Shown here piece by piece: positions 33,375 to 41,917 of a stretch of DNA of 64,000 nt. A program made the position numbers and the translations under genes. The stretch comes from JACKJK01 sp046159835 (GTDB taxonomy: Bacteria > Pseudomonadota > Alphaproteobacteria > Rhizobiales > Tepidamorphaceae): contig NZ_JBJXCY010000001.1 of assembly GCF_046159835.1 (NCBI RefSeq), forward strand, positions 744,001 to 808,000. The letters are read 5' to 3'. Position 1 is the first letter of the stretch, and the number at the start of each line of letters is the position of its first letter. The notes under the pieces are model-generated. The model did no database searches. It had not been told where the DNA came from and was given only the letters and a program-made list of their open reading frames with translations.

Positions 33375-33841
33375 CGATCCGTGGAAAATGGGCATGGACG
33401 CTGATGGCGCTGCTCGTCGTCTCCATCGGCGTGAACGTCTTCGCGCTCGGTGCCTTCGCCGCGTGGCGTCACATGGGTCCGGCGCGCTTCGGCGGTGGCA
33501 TGGAACGCTCCATGGACCGCGAAACCGCCGAGCAGGCCCGGCAATACTTCAAGTCCGCCTTCAAGGCGCATCGAGATGAAATCCGCGAGGCAGGTCGCGC
33601 CATTCGACAGGCCCGCCGCAAGGCAGGCGAAACCATGCGTGCCGAAACGCTGGACGAGCAGGCGCTCGCGGTTGACCTGGAAGCGCTGCAGCAGGCCAAT
33701 GCCGAGGCGCAGCGGGTGTTCGAGGGCGTGATGATCGAGGCCGCCCGCGCCATGCCGGACGAATTGCGCCGCAAGGTCGATTGGCGCTTTCTTGGCCGGC
33801 GCGGCCACCACCGCGGCAAGCGCGGCGGACCGGGCCACTAG
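33371..33841 (+). CDS. Periplasmic heavy-metal sensor (CnrX/Spy-like)
   Basis: A 156-aa membrane-anchored periplasmic protein. The N-terminal helix is WAWTLMALLVVSIGVNVFALGAFAAW. A long helical, Arg/Gln-rich region has heptad character (EIREAGRAIRQARRKAGETMRAE), and the tail is His/Gly/Arg-rich (GRRGHHRGKRGGPGH). It matches the heavy-metal-resistance (CnrX/ZraP/CpxP-like) pattern. The start is GTG at 33371, overlapping the previous TGA (GTGA). Together with the sigma and anti-sigma genes it resembles a CnrYXH-type surface-signalling set. Confidence 0.82.
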   Translation: MTIRGKWAWTLMALLVVSIGVNVFALGAFAAWRHMGPARFGGGMERSMDRETAEQARQYFKSAFKAHRDEIREAGRAIRQARRKAGETMRAETLDEQALAVDLEALQQANAEAQRVFEGVMIEAARAMPDELRRKVDWRFLGRRGHHRGKRGGPGH

Positions 33842-33865
33842 GCCCCGTCAAATGCTTGCGACGGC

Positions 33866-34741
33866 TTACGAGTCCCGCTGAAGCCGTGCAACGAGGCTGG
33901 ACGTATCCCAGCGGTTGCCGCCCATCTTCTGAACTTCCGAATAGAACTGGTCGACGAGGGCTGTCACCGGCAGGTGCGCCTCGATCCCGCGTGCCTGCTC
34001 AAGGCAGATCGACAGGTCCTTGCGCATCCAGTCCACGGCGAAGCCGAATTCGAACTCGCCCTTGTTCATGGTCTCCCATCGGTTCTCCATCTGCCAGGAC
34101 TGCGCCGCGCCCTTGGAGATGACGTCGAACACGGTCGGCACATCGAGGCCTGCCTGCTTGGCGAAGTGCACGCCCTCCGACAGTCCCTGCACGAGACCCG
34201 CGATGCAGATCTGGTTGACCATCTTGGTCAGCTGGCCGGCTCCCGAAGGTCCGATCAGGCGCACCGAGCGGGCGAAGCACTGGATGGCCTCTTCGGTCTT
34301 GGAATAGACGTCCTCGTCGCCGCCGACCATCACGGTCAGCACGCCGTTCTCGGCACCGGCCTGCCCGCCGGAAACCGGCGCATCGAGGAAGCCCAGTCCC
34401 TGTTCCTTGGCGACGGCGTGCAGCTCCTGCGCGACGGTTGCGGATGCGGTGGTGTTGTCAATGAACACCGCGCCGGACTTCATGCCCTCGAAGGCCCCGT
34501 CCGGACCGATGGTCACGGCGCGCAGGTCATCGTCGTTGCCGACGCAGGAAAAGACGAAGTCCGCGCCTTCGGCAGCCGCCGCCGGCGTCGAGGCGCTGTT
34601 GCCGCCATGCTCGCCAACCCATTTCTCGGCCTTCTCCGCGGTGCGGTTGTAGACGGTGACATCGTGCCCGCCCTTGGACTTCAGGTGCCCGGCCATCGGG
34701 TAGCCCATGACCCCCAGTCCGATGAATGCAACCTTCGCCAT
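33866..34741 (-). CDS. 3-hydroxyisobutyrate dehydrogenase-family NAD(P)-dependent oxidoreductase
   Basis: A 291-aa beta-hydroxyacid dehydrogenase. The Rossmann motif is VAFIGLGVMGYPMAGHL, the substrate site FLDAPVSGGQAGAENGVLTVMVGG, and the catalytic lysine lies in GAGQLTKMVNQ. Family substrates include 3-hydroxyisobutyrate, tartronate semialdehyde and succinic semialdehyde. It lies 49 bp downstream of the polar amino acid permease genes on the same strand, which may tie it to use of the imported amino acid; this is inference. Confidence 0.93.
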   Translation of the reverse strand: MAKVAFIGLGVMGYPMAGHLKSKGGHDVTVYNRTAEKAEKWVGEHGGNSASTPAAAAEGADFVFSCVGNDDDLRAVTIGPDGAFEGMKSGAVFIDNTTASATVAQELHAVAKEQGLGFLDAPVSGGQAGAENGVLTVMVGGDEDVYSKTEEAIQCFARSVRLIGPSGAGQLTKMVNQICIAGLVQGLSEGVHFAKQAGLDVPTVFDVISKGAAQSWQMENRWETMNKGEFEFGFAVDWMRKDLSICLEQARGIEAHLPVTALVDQFYSEVQKMGGNRWDTSSLVARLQRDS

Positions 34742-34790
34742 GTGCCTCTCCCCGTTATGTCTGTTTGTTGGTTTTTCCCGCGTGTCGCGG

Positions 34791-35621
34791 TCAGTCGCTG
34801 GAGCGTTTCAGGTGCCGCGTCAGGCGTTCTTCCAGCTTGTCCCAGACGCGGCGCAGGATTTCCACCATCAGGAGATAGAGAACGGCCGCCCACAGGTAAA
34901 CCTGGAAGTCGTAGGTGCGCGAGAAGGCGAGTTTCGTCTCGCCCATCAGGTCGAACACCGTGATGACAGACGCGATGGCCGATCCTTTTATCATCAGGAT
35001 GATCTCGTTGCCGAAGGGCCGCAGCGCGATGATCATGGCCTGCGGCGCGACGACATTGCGGAAGATGCGCCACCGGGAAAGGCCCAGCGCTTCGCCCGCC
35101 TCGCGTTGGCCGCGCGGCACGGAATCTATGGCGCCGCGGAAGATTTCCGCCTGGTAGGCGGATGTGTTGAGCGCGAAGGTCAGCACCGCGCAGTTGAACG
35201 CGTCGCGAAAGAACCACCAAAGGTAGACGCTTTCCAGCGCCTCGCGGAACTGGCCCGCGCCGTAATAGACGAGGAAGGTTTGCGCCAGCAGCGGCGTGCC
35301 GCGGAAGAAATAGACATAGGCGAAGGCGAGGGCGCCGATCAGCCGGCTCTTCGATGCGCGCGCAAACGTCACCGGCACTGCGATGAGGACGCCGATGCCC
35401 ACCGAGAGCACCACGAGCTGGATCGTGGTCCAGAGCCCGCCGAGGATGCGCGGCCCGTAGCGGGCATAGAACGAAGGCTTGTACTCGCTGACCAGCAGGT
35501 CGACCACCACGATGCCGAGCGCCACCCAGATGGCGATGCCGGCGGCCCCAAGGATCCGCGCCCATGTCCAGCCGCGCTTCTTCGCCGCTGGGCGCTTGAC
35601 GATGGTCGCGTCCGCGCTCAT
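34791..35621 (-). CDS. Polar amino acid ABC transporter permease (HisM/ArtM-like)
   Basis: A 276-aa inner-membrane permease with a longer N-terminus than usual (about 35 polar residues before the first helix). It carries the EAA motif GQREAGEALGLSRWRIFRNVVAPQ for contact with the ATPase. The pattern ARYGPRILGGLWTTIQLVVLSV is typical of HisM/OccM. Its ATG overlaps the stop of the upstream permease (ATGA). It would pair with the HisQ-like subunit for basic or polar amino acid import. Confidence 0.93.
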   Translation of the reverse strand: MSADATIVKRPAAKKRGWTWARILGAAGIAIWVALGIVVVDLLVSEYKPSFYARYGPRILGGLWTTIQLVVLSVGIGVLIAVPVTFARASKSRLIGALAFAYVYFFRGTPLLAQTFLVYYGAGQFREALESVYLWWFFRDAFNCAVLTFALNTSAYQAEIFRGAIDSVPRGQREAGEALGLSRWRIFRNVVAPQAMIIALRPFGNEIILMIKGSAIASVITVFDLMGETKLAFSRTYDFQVYLWAAVLYLLMVEILRRVWDKLEERLTRHLKRSSD

Positions 35622-36325
35622 CGCACTTCACCCCGCCGCGCCCAGGTGTTGATCCGTCCGATGCCCACCGACGAGATGATCGACAGGGTGAGGTAGATCA
35701 TGCAGGCGATGAAGTAGAAGAAGAACGGCTCCTTGGTGACGCCGACCACGATGTTGGTCTTGCGCAGCAGGTCATCCAGCGCGATCACCGAAACGAGCGA
35801 GGTGTCCTTCAGCAGCACCAGCCAGAGGTTGGAGAGGCCGGGCAGGGCAAGCCGGATGAGTTGCGGCACGATAATCAGCCGCAATGTCTTCAGCCGGGAC
35901 AGGCCGAGCGCGTAGCCCGCCTCGTATTGGCCCGGCCCGATGCCGCGCAGCGCGCTCAGGAACACTTCGCTGGCAAAGGCCGAGAAGACCAGCCCGAGCG
36001 CGAAGACCCCGGCGACGAAGCCGCTCACCTCGACATAGCCGTCGTAGACGAGGGCAACCAGCTGCGACAGCAGGATCTGCCCGCCGTAATAGACGATGAA
36101 CAGCGTCAGCAGTTCGGGCAGTCCGCGGAAAATGGTGGTGTAGATGTTGGCAGCCGTGCGCAGCAGCGGCTCTTCCGAGTTCTTCGCCAGCGCAACCAGA
36201 AAGCCGATGGCCAGCCCGAAGGGCAGCGTGACGAGGGCGAGCCGGATCGTCAGCCAGACGCCTGACGCGATTTCATCGCCCCATCCGTCCGGCCCGAACG
36301 CCAGATATCCGACTAGCTCACCCAT
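35618..36325 (-). CDS. Polar amino acid ABC transporter permease (HisQ/ArtQ-like)
   Basis: A 235-aa permease with the family start GWGDEIASGVWLTIRLALVTLPFGLAIGFLVAL, the FRGLPELLTLFIVYYGG segment and the EAA loop GPGQYEAGYALGLSRLKTLRLIIVPQ. It is the first of two permease genes, 90 bp after the binding-protein gene with a hairpin between. No ATPase gene is present in the operon. Confidence 0.93.
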   Translation of the reverse strand: MGELVGYLAFGPDGWGDEIASGVWLTIRLALVTLPFGLAIGFLVALAKNSEEPLLRTAANIYTTIFRGLPELLTLFIVYYGGQILLSQLVALVYDGYVEVSGFVAGVFALGLVFSAFASEVFLSALRGIGPGQYEAGYALGLSRLKTLRLIIVPQLIRLALPGLSNLWLVLLKDTSLVSVIALDDLLRKTNIVVGVTKEPFFFYFIACMIYLTLSIISSVGIGRINTWARRGEVR

Positions 36326-36365
36326 GAAGGAGGCGCATCCCCCGGCACCCCTTTGATAAAGCGGC

Positions 36366-36396
36366 GCGCCCGGCGGTTAGCAGCACTGCCGGGCGC
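36366..36396 (-). promoter_or_regulatory. Intercistronic hairpin between binding-protein and permease genes
   Basis: A perfect 9-bp stem GCGCCCGGC/GCCGGGCGC (36366-36374, 36388-36396) with a 13-nt loop and no T run. Such hairpins stabilise the upstream binding-protein message or partly terminate, giving excess binding protein over membrane subunits. Confidence 0.65.
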
Positions 36397-36415
36397 ACCT
36401 GTTTTCAGACCGCGA

Positions 36416-37183
36416 TCAATAGACCGAGAAGTCGAAGTACTTGGCTTCGATCTTCTCGTAGGTGCCGTTCTCGCGGATGGCAGCGATCGCCTTGTTGAAC
36501 ATCTCGCGCAGGTCGTCCTCGCCCTTGCGCACCGCGATGCCCGCGCCGTCGCCGAAGTACTGCGGATCGTTCTCCATCGGGCCGACCATCTTGCAGCACG
36601 CGCCGTCGTCGGTCTTCAGCCACTCGCTCAGCACCACCGAGTCGGCGGCCACCGCGTCGAGACGGCCGGAGGCGAGGTCGAGATTGGCCTCGTCCTGGGT
36701 GCCGTAGAGCTTGATGGTGGAGTTCTTGTAGACGTCCTCGAGGAACGTCGCGTGGGTGGTGGAGGCCTGCGCGCCGATGGTCTTGCCTTCCAGCGTGCCG
36801 GGATCGGTCGCGGACAACTCGCTGTCGGACGGTGCGATCAGGGCCGGCGGCGTGGAGTAGTACTTTTCGGTGAAGTCGACCTTTTCCTGGCGCTCCGGCG
36901 TGATCGACATCGAGGCGATGATGGCATCGTACTTATTGGCGATCAGCGCCGGGATGATGCCTTCCCAATCCTGCGCGACGAACTCGCACTCGACCTTCAT
37001 TTCATCGCATAGCGCCTTGGCGATATCGACGTCGAAGCCCTGAAGCTGGTTATCGGAATCGAAGTAGTTGAAGGGCGGGTAGGCGCCTTCGGTGCCAATG
37101 CGCACCTTCGTCCATTCCTTGGCTTCGGCGATGCCGAATGTTGCTGCGACGATCATGGCCGCCGCAAGAATACGCTTCATCAT
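36416..37183 (-). CDS. Polar amino acid ABC transporter substrate-binding protein (HisJ/ArgT-like)
   Basis: A 255-aa periplasmic protein with signal peptide MMKRILAAAMIVAATFGIAEA. The mature part has RIGTEGAYPPFNYFDSDNQLQGFDVDIAKALCDEM and the ligand-pocket segment DAIIASMSITPERQEKVDFTEKYY, typical of lysine/arginine/ornithine/histidine-binding proteins. Conserved Asp/Arg ligand residues (MSITPERQ, the Ser-Thr-Thr in QASTTHATF) are present. The start at 37183 has GAGAGG 6 nt upstream; an ATG one codon later is the alternative. Confidence 0.94.
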   Translation of the reverse strand: MMKRILAAAMIVAATFGIAEAKEWTKVRIGTEGAYPPFNYFDSDNQLQGFDVDIAKALCDEMKVECEFVAQDWEGIIPALIANKYDAIIASMSITPERQEKVDFTEKYYSTPPALIAPSDSELSATDPGTLEGKTIGAQASTTHATFLEDVYKNSTIKLYGTQDEANLDLASGRLDAVAADSVVLSEWLKTDDGACCKMVGPMENDPQYFGDGAGIAVRKGEDDLREMFNKAIAAIRENGTYEKIEAKYFDFSVY

Positions 37184-37371
37184 GCTGTTCCTCTCGAACT
37201 CTCTGTGTGGATCGTACGGGTCCTCTCCCGTCGCGCCTTTCGTCCCTGTCCCGGCGGGTGTTTTCGTCCCTTGTCCGGTGTCGGGGCACGCGCGGCGTCC
37301 CCGTCGAAAGGTCATTTACCCACAAGTTTTGCGGCGTTGGCAACCGGTTTCATGCTGCCTTCTTCAGCAGC

Positions 37372-38085
37372 TCAGGCGGTTGCCGAAACTTTGGTCTGCG
37401 CTGCCCGCTTGGTGGTCGCAACCAGCTTCCGGCGCAGGTTCGCCGCCGCGCTCTGTTCCAGTTCGCGCCGCGTGGCGGGGTTTCCCGAAAGGAACTTTCG
37501 CAGCCGCGCGACCTCAAAGCTGAGGTAGCGGGAGGGCCTTGCCGCGACGACCGTGGCGGTCGCCGGTTCGCCCAGCATGTAGGTGACGTCGCCGATATAG
37601 CTGCCCGGCTCGATCCGCGCGACCTCGATCCCCCCGGATTCAACCTGCGCCTCCCCCTCGATGAGGAACAGCAGGTGGGAGATCGGTTCGCCCTCCCGCG
37701 TCAGCACGGTGCCGGGTTCGCCGTTGATCTCCAGCGCAAGGTCGAGAAACTGGCGCGCTTCCAGCAGCGCCAGGTCCGGCATGGCCTCGCGCAGGAAGTA
37801 TCTTTCATCCTCGGTGAACCGCAGTCGATTGTTGAGGATGTAGAGCCGCGTGATGCCGATCAACGACAGCGATATCCAGGCAATCTGGATGAGGGCAGAC
37901 GACAGGTTGAACGACTGCGACAGCGAGGCCAGTACGCAGGCGGCGGCGAAGAAGTTGATGAAGGCGTACTGGTAGCCGCTGCCCCGGATGAAGCCGAATT
38001 GCAGCGTCGCGTAGCCGCCCATGTAGAGGAGGACGCCAGCGAAACCGATCGCATCCAGCCATGTCATGTTGGAGAGGGTGTCCAC
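37372..38085 (-). CDS. Membrane protein with C-terminal cyclic-nucleotide-binding-like domain
   Basis: A 237-aa protein. Three helices (IGFAGVLLYMGGYATLQFGFI, AFINFFAAACVLASLS and ALIQIAWISLSLIGITRLYIL) form an N-terminal membrane domain. A Crp-like beta-barrel follows (EPGTVLTREGEPISHLLFLIEGEAQVESGG, IEPGSYIGDVTYMLGEPATATVVAARPSRYLSF). The phosphate-binding cassette is degenerate: the usual Glu and Arg are Asp and Ala (IGDVTYMLGEPATAT), so cAMP binding is doubtful. It has no HTH. The layout resembles Popeye-domain-like proteins. GTG at 38085 has GGGAG 5 nt upstream; ATG at 38067 is the alternative. Confidence 0.75.
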   Translation of the reverse strand: MDTLSNMTWLDAIGFAGVLLYMGGYATLQFGFIRGSGYQYAFINFFAAACVLASLSQSFNLSSALIQIAWISLSLIGITRLYILNNRLRFTEDERYFLREAMPDLALLEARQFLDLALEINGEPGTVLTREGEPISHLLFLIEGEAQVESGGIEVARIEPGSYIGDVTYMLGEPATATVVAARPSRYLSFEVARLRKFLSGNPATRRELEQSAAANLRRKLVATTKRAAQTKVSATA

Positions 38086-38187
38086 ATGCGCTCCCGTTCG
38101 GCTCTCGAACTGCCAGGGCACACCGTGGCTTCCGCTACGTCCATAGCTGACTGGGTGCGACGTGTCATGCCTTGACCGGCAGATGGA

Positions 38188-38814
38188 TCAGCCGGGCGTT
38201 TCGCGCCTGCACTGCCCGTCGCCCACGGAATAACTGTAGGGCTGGGTGCCATCTCCGTGGGTTACGAAATAGGTCGTCTGTCCCAGCACGCCTGCGAGCG
38301 AACGCAGGACCCGCAGGATGGATTTCCCCGTTGGCGTCAGCACGTAGCGGCCGTCGCGGTAGACGATGTTGCCGCTGCCGAGTTGCTCGTCGACGCGGCG
38401 GCAAACTGCGTCGTATCCGCTGACATAACCATCGAGAAACCCGCTCTGCATCTGGTCGAGCGTTGCCCCGTTATGCTGGTCGACGCGGCTCAGCACGTAG
38501 AGCGAGATGGAACGGTCCACGATGGTCGGCAGCGTAATGTGAAAGGCATAGACCGCAGCCGACGCCGCAAAGACCGCTGTCACGAGGTCCTGCCGCCGGA
38601 ACACGCCGAAAATGGCCTTGTCCGGCTGCCGCGTCATCACCAGAACCAGGAGCAGCAGGATCGTCGTGGACACGAGGATTGCGATCAGCCCGTCATAGAA
38701 CAGCCGGCCGCTGCCGATTTCGTCTATGACAAGGCCGTAGATGGCCAGCGAAGCCAGGCTGAGAAAGACGATGGCAATGGCGCTGTTGAAAACGCTGCGC
38801 AGTGCGTCACCCAT
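38188..38814 (-). CDS. Hypothetical membrane protein, third gene of a three-gene operon
   Basis: A 208-aa protein with three hydrophobic segments in the first 110 residues (SAIAIVFLSLASLAIYGLVI, DGLIAILVSTTILLLLVLVM, VTAVFAASAAVYAFHITL). A soluble region follows (IVDRSISLYVLSRVDQHNGATLDQMQSGF, then NIVYRDGRYVLTPTGKSILRVLRSL) that looks like a winged-helix-type segment. Family unknown. It starts inside the stop codon of the GT-C-like gene (TGATG), so the two are coupled and may form one membrane complex. Confidence 0.7.
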   Translation of the reverse strand: MGDALRSVFNSAIAIVFLSLASLAIYGLVIDEIGSGRLFYDGLIAILVSTTILLLLVLVMTRQPDKAIFGVFRRQDLVTAVFAASAAVYAFHITLPTIVDRSISLYVLSRVDQHNGATLDQMQSGFLDGYVSGYDAVCRRVDEQLGSGNIVYRDGRYVLTPTGKSILRVLRSLAGVLGQTTYFVTHGDGTQPYSYSVGDGQCRRETPG

Positions 38815-40757
38815 CAGGCCGTCTCCTGCTTTCGAAACGCAATGCGCGCTCGACCGATGAAATGAGATGCCAGCGCTAGCGCAAGGATCAGCAAGGGATA
38901 GCCGGGCACCATGTAGCGCATGTCCGCATGCCACGCGGTCGCATCGATAATCCCGTAATAGCCGATACGCGCGGCAAGGGCGCTCAGACAAGCAGCCAGG
39001 GCTGCGTATATGGCGAGTTCCGAAACAGTATCCTCGTGTGCGGGCCAGGCATATGCGAAGGCAAGTGACAGCACGGCAAATCCGCCCAGGAACCAGGGCC
39101 AGTGGGCGGACAGAAACAACCAGATGTCATACATGGCTCGTTGTTCCGCCGAGAGGACAAGGGGGAATTCGTCTATCCTGTACTGCCACGCAGAGGCGCC
39201 GTTCTTGGCTGGAACGAACCGGGCTGTGCCTTTCATCAGCTGCGCAGACACAGATTGCGAGCCGTCCTCGAAATTCACTTCCATTCCCAGCGCGCCGATC
39301 CACCAGCGTTCATCGAGAACCGGGCTCTCGACAATGACGGCTTCACCTTGCGGGGTGAGCGTGATTTCGGCCAGACGCTGGTACGTGCCATCGTTCACGT
39401 CGCCGAAAATCTGCCCGGGCAGGATGAGCCAAGCCGACGTTATCTCGCTGCCCTCGCTGGTGAGTTGGCCACGCATGGGACCCTTTTTCAGCAAGCGTTC
39501 GTCGCGGTTGAGAACGCGGTCATGCTTCTGCTTTTCGTCCAGGCTGAAACCGTATCCATAGTTGTCCAGCCAGGGTTGGGGCGCGGCGAGCAGCAACATC
39601 GCAACCTTCGCCATGGATTGGGGAAGCAGCGGGGCCCATTCCCGCCAGACCGGATCGATGAACGGGTGAATGATCCTGCGTTCGGGCAGGCGTCCGTCCG
39701 CGAATGCCGCTTCCAGCTCCATGGAAATTCTGTCGAGCTGCGCCTCATGGGCGGCGACTCGGTCCTGCAGGCTGTGTCCGGCCGGCAGGGTTTCCAGTCC
39801 CCTCGCGCCGAGCGCCTTGAGAATGCCGATATAGCGCTGCGTGTCGAGCGCGCCGGGGATGCCGGTATATTGCTCTGCATGCTCAAGCATCAGCTTGGAT
39901 TCAACCACCTCGCGGTCTGCGGCCAGGAGCGGACTGGCGGCATAGGCTGCCTCGCGCGCATCCTTGGTGATCGGCACGTATTTTCCCGACCGGCCGCCAT
40001 CGATCCGCATGAATGCCGACATGAGACGTGTCTCGGCCCGAGTCAGCAGGCTGATGGGGGCGTCATAGCCGAATGCGCGTTCGTTCAGCGCGCTGATGCC
40101 CATGTTCAACGCAAGCGACGGCGCGACCAGGGCGAACAGGAGGGCAACCGTCGAGGTGAACAGCCCGCTGGAACGACTGGCCTCGAAAATCGCCACGATC
40201 GCGATCGGCGCGAGGAACGCGGCAATCAGCATCCCTTCCGTTCTCGTGTGCAGCATGATGGCTGCGACGGTGCCTGCCAGAACCGCCATGACGATCCGCT
40301 GAGACAGGCGTATCGCCAGCAGCAGTTCCAGGCTGAGGGCAAACAGCAGCATGCCCAACCCGATTTGGATGCCGTCGGCCATGGCCATGTCGAGATGGTA
40401 TTGCATCAAGGGTGCAAACAGGATCATGAGCGCGGCCAGAAATGCCACGCCGGCGTTGATGCCGGCGTTGCGCAGCGCGGCAACGGCCAGGATCGTGCTT
40501 CCGGTGAACAGGAGTTCGTTCAGCACGCGGAACCGCGTCCCGGTCAACTCCGAAAGCGCCATGAACAGGCTTGGCATCGCTGGCCGGCCCGGCACTGACG
40601 CGGCCCCCCAATAGCCGTCGTCGGCAGGCCCGACATAGGAAAACGTGTCCCCCGCCGCGAGGGTGATTTCCATGTGCCCGGTGAAATAGAGCTTGAAAAT
40701 GGCCGCGATGGAAAGGCCGACCGACAGGATCAGCAGGCTCGGCTCGAACGATCTCAT
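38814..40757 (-). CDS. Large multi-pass membrane protein, GT-C/ArnT-like glycosyltransferase candidate
   Basis: A 647-aa protein. About nine hydrophobic helices in the first ~240 residues, a large ~290-residue extracytoplasmic insertion (GYDAPISLLTRAET... to ERWWIGALGMEVNF...), and three or more C-terminal helices. An acidic residue in the first outer loop (AAGDTFSYVGPADDGYWG) and the FRVLNELLFTGSTILAV pattern recall GT-C enzymes that use polyprenyl-linked sugars (GT39/PMT-like). Assignment is tentative. It overlaps the upstream small gene (ATGA) and the downstream gene (TGATG). Confidence 0.65.
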   Translation of the reverse strand: MRSFEPSLLILSVGLSIAAIFKLYFTGHMEITLAAGDTFSYVGPADDGYWGAASVPGRPAMPSLFMALSELTGTRFRVLNELLFTGSTILAVAALRNAGINAGVAFLAALMILFAPLMQYHLDMAMADGIQIGLGMLLFALSLELLLAIRLSQRIVMAVLAGTVAAIMLHTRTEGMLIAAFLAPIAIVAIFEASRSSGLFTSTVALLFALVAPSLALNMGISALNERAFGYDAPISLLTRAETRLMSAFMRIDGGRSGKYVPITKDAREAAYAASPLLAADREVVESKLMLEHAEQYTGIPGALDTQRYIGILKALGARGLETLPAGHSLQDRVAAHEAQLDRISMELEAAFADGRLPERRIIHPFIDPVWREWAPLLPQSMAKVAMLLLAAPQPWLDNYGYGFSLDEKQKHDRVLNRDERLLKKGPMRGQLTSEGSEITSAWLILPGQIFGDVNDGTYQRLAEITLTPQGEAVIVESPVLDERWWIGALGMEVNFEDGSQSVSAQLMKGTARFVPAKNGASAWQYRIDEFPLVLSAEQRAMYDIWLFLSAHWPWFLGGFAVLSLAFAYAWPAHEDTVSELAIYAALAACLSALAARIGYYGIIDATAWHADMRYMVPGYPLLILALALASHFIGRARIAFRKQETA

Positions 40758-41044
40758 TTCTTGTTGTCGACGATCACCGGCGTTTCGAAATAGCTGATTT
40801 CGGGGGCCTTTCCATAGCGCTCCGCGATCATCTGGCGCCATTCCTGGGAGTACACCTTGTCGGCTGCCTCACGGCTCTCCCACAGGTACACGCCGCCGCC
40901 TTCGGGGCCTTCGCCGAACAGGTAGTACTTGCGCACCAGTCCATCCGCGCCCTCGTAGTTCGGTGCGGACTGCTCGAACAGCGTCTTGGCCTCTTCAAGG
41001 CTCGTGCCGGGTGGTAGCGGAAAGCGAACAATGGCCGTGATCAT
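40754..41044 (-). CDS. Antibiotic-biosynthesis-monooxygenase-like (YdhR-type) small protein
   Basis: A 96-aa ferredoxin-like-fold protein: ITAIVRFPLPPGTSLEEAKTLFEQSAPNYEGADGLVRKYYLFGEGPEGGGVYLWESREAADKVYSQEW. This matches the dimeric alpha-beta-barrel ABM/YdhR group, small cofactor-less proteins of uncertain role. It is the first gene of an operon with the GT-C-like and hypothetical membrane proteins (4-nt overlap). AGGAGG-like sequence lies just before the ATG at 41044. Confidence 0.88.
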   Translation of the reverse strand: MITAIVRFPLPPGTSLEEAKTLFEQSAPNYEGADGLVRKYYLFGEGPEGGGVYLWESREAADKVYSQEWRQMIAERYGKAPEISYFETPVIVDNKK

Positions 41045-41146
41045 GATGTCCTCCTGACGGGGCTTCTCGATGGCAGGCTATCAGCCCGCCAACCTGCCAC
41101 AGGCCATCGCACCCCGCCTACAGCAAAAGGGCGGTGTTGGGCGTGT

Positions 41147-41917
41147 TCAGGAAGCCCGGTCATCGCCGAGGTCATAGGCCGTGGTGCGGATGATGCCGCC
41201 GAACTGCCGTCCCTCCCACAGCACCTGTTCGGTGCGGACCGCGAGGTTGAAGGGCGGCTGCGTCAGCACCACGCCGCTGCCTTCCAGCAGGCGAATGTCC
41301 GGCCCGGCGGGGCGGTCGCGGTTCGCCTTGAACTTCCCGTCCGGCAAATGCTCGGTCAGCACGAGGTAGCGGCAGCCGGCGCGGATGTTGGGCAACGCGG
41401 CCTTGATCTGCTTGTTCGACAGATGCTGCAGGACCTGACGGATGAACATGACGTCATGCCGGGGCGGGGCCTCTCGCGTGATGTCGAGCACGCGGAAATC
41501 GACGTCGAGATCGCCGAACGCCTCGCGATTGTGCGCGATCAACGGTTCCACGACATCACAGGCGGTATAGGTGCCGCAGAAAGGGCGGATTCGCTGGCCC
41601 ACGTTGAAGTCACCGCAGCCGATATCCACGGCGGATGGTTTCGCGCCGAGGCTCGCAAGATAGGCGCGCACGGCCGCGACATAAGGCTCGACCAGTTCGG
41701 GTGCGTGGGAGCCTTCGCCGGAAAAGAAGGGTTGCCCGTGAAAGGAAGGTCCCGCCCAGATCCTGTCCCGGTAGATCGTGCCGAACATCTCGCTGACGCT
41801 CATGCCGCGGTAACGGCGGGTCATCCGGTTGCGGCGACGAACCGACAACAACCGGTATAGCGGTTCCGGGAGTATTTTCCTGGCAAGCTCGCGCAAGCCC
41901 CTTTTCAGCTTCGACAT
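41147..41917 (-). CDS. Class I SAM-dependent methyltransferase
   Basis: A 256-aa methyltransferase. Motif I is AVDIGCGDFNVGQ near residue 105; an acidic loop (YTACDVVEPLIAHNRE) and motif IV-like HDVMFIRQVLQHLSN follow. The basic N-terminus (KLKRGLRELARKILPEPLYRLLSVRRRNRMTRRYRG) and overall build resemble methyltransferases of polysaccharide or lipid decoration; the substrate is not evident. The start at 41917 (MSKLKRGL) is chosen over an upstream in-frame ATG. It is separate from the downstream operon by 102 bp. Confidence 0.85.
   Translation of the reverse strand: MSKLKRGLRELARKILPEPLYRLLSVRRRNRMTRRYRGMSVSEMFGTIYRDRIWAGPSFHGQPFFSGEGSHAPELVEPYVAAVRAYLASLGAKPSAVDIGCGDFNVGQRIRPFCGTYTACDVVEPLIAHNREAFGDLDVDFRVLDITREAPPRHDVMFIRQVLQHLSNKQIKAALPNIRAGCRYLVLTEHLPDGKFKANRDRPAGPDIRLLEGSGVVLTQPPFNLAVRTEQVLWEGRQFGGIIRTTAYDLGDDRAS

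Noticed and set aside
39102..40598. A 498-codon plus-strand open frame opposite the GT-C-like gene
   Set aside because: Composition is His/Arg/Gln-rich without hydrophobic core. The minus-strand frame has convincing transmembrane helices and overlapping neighbours.
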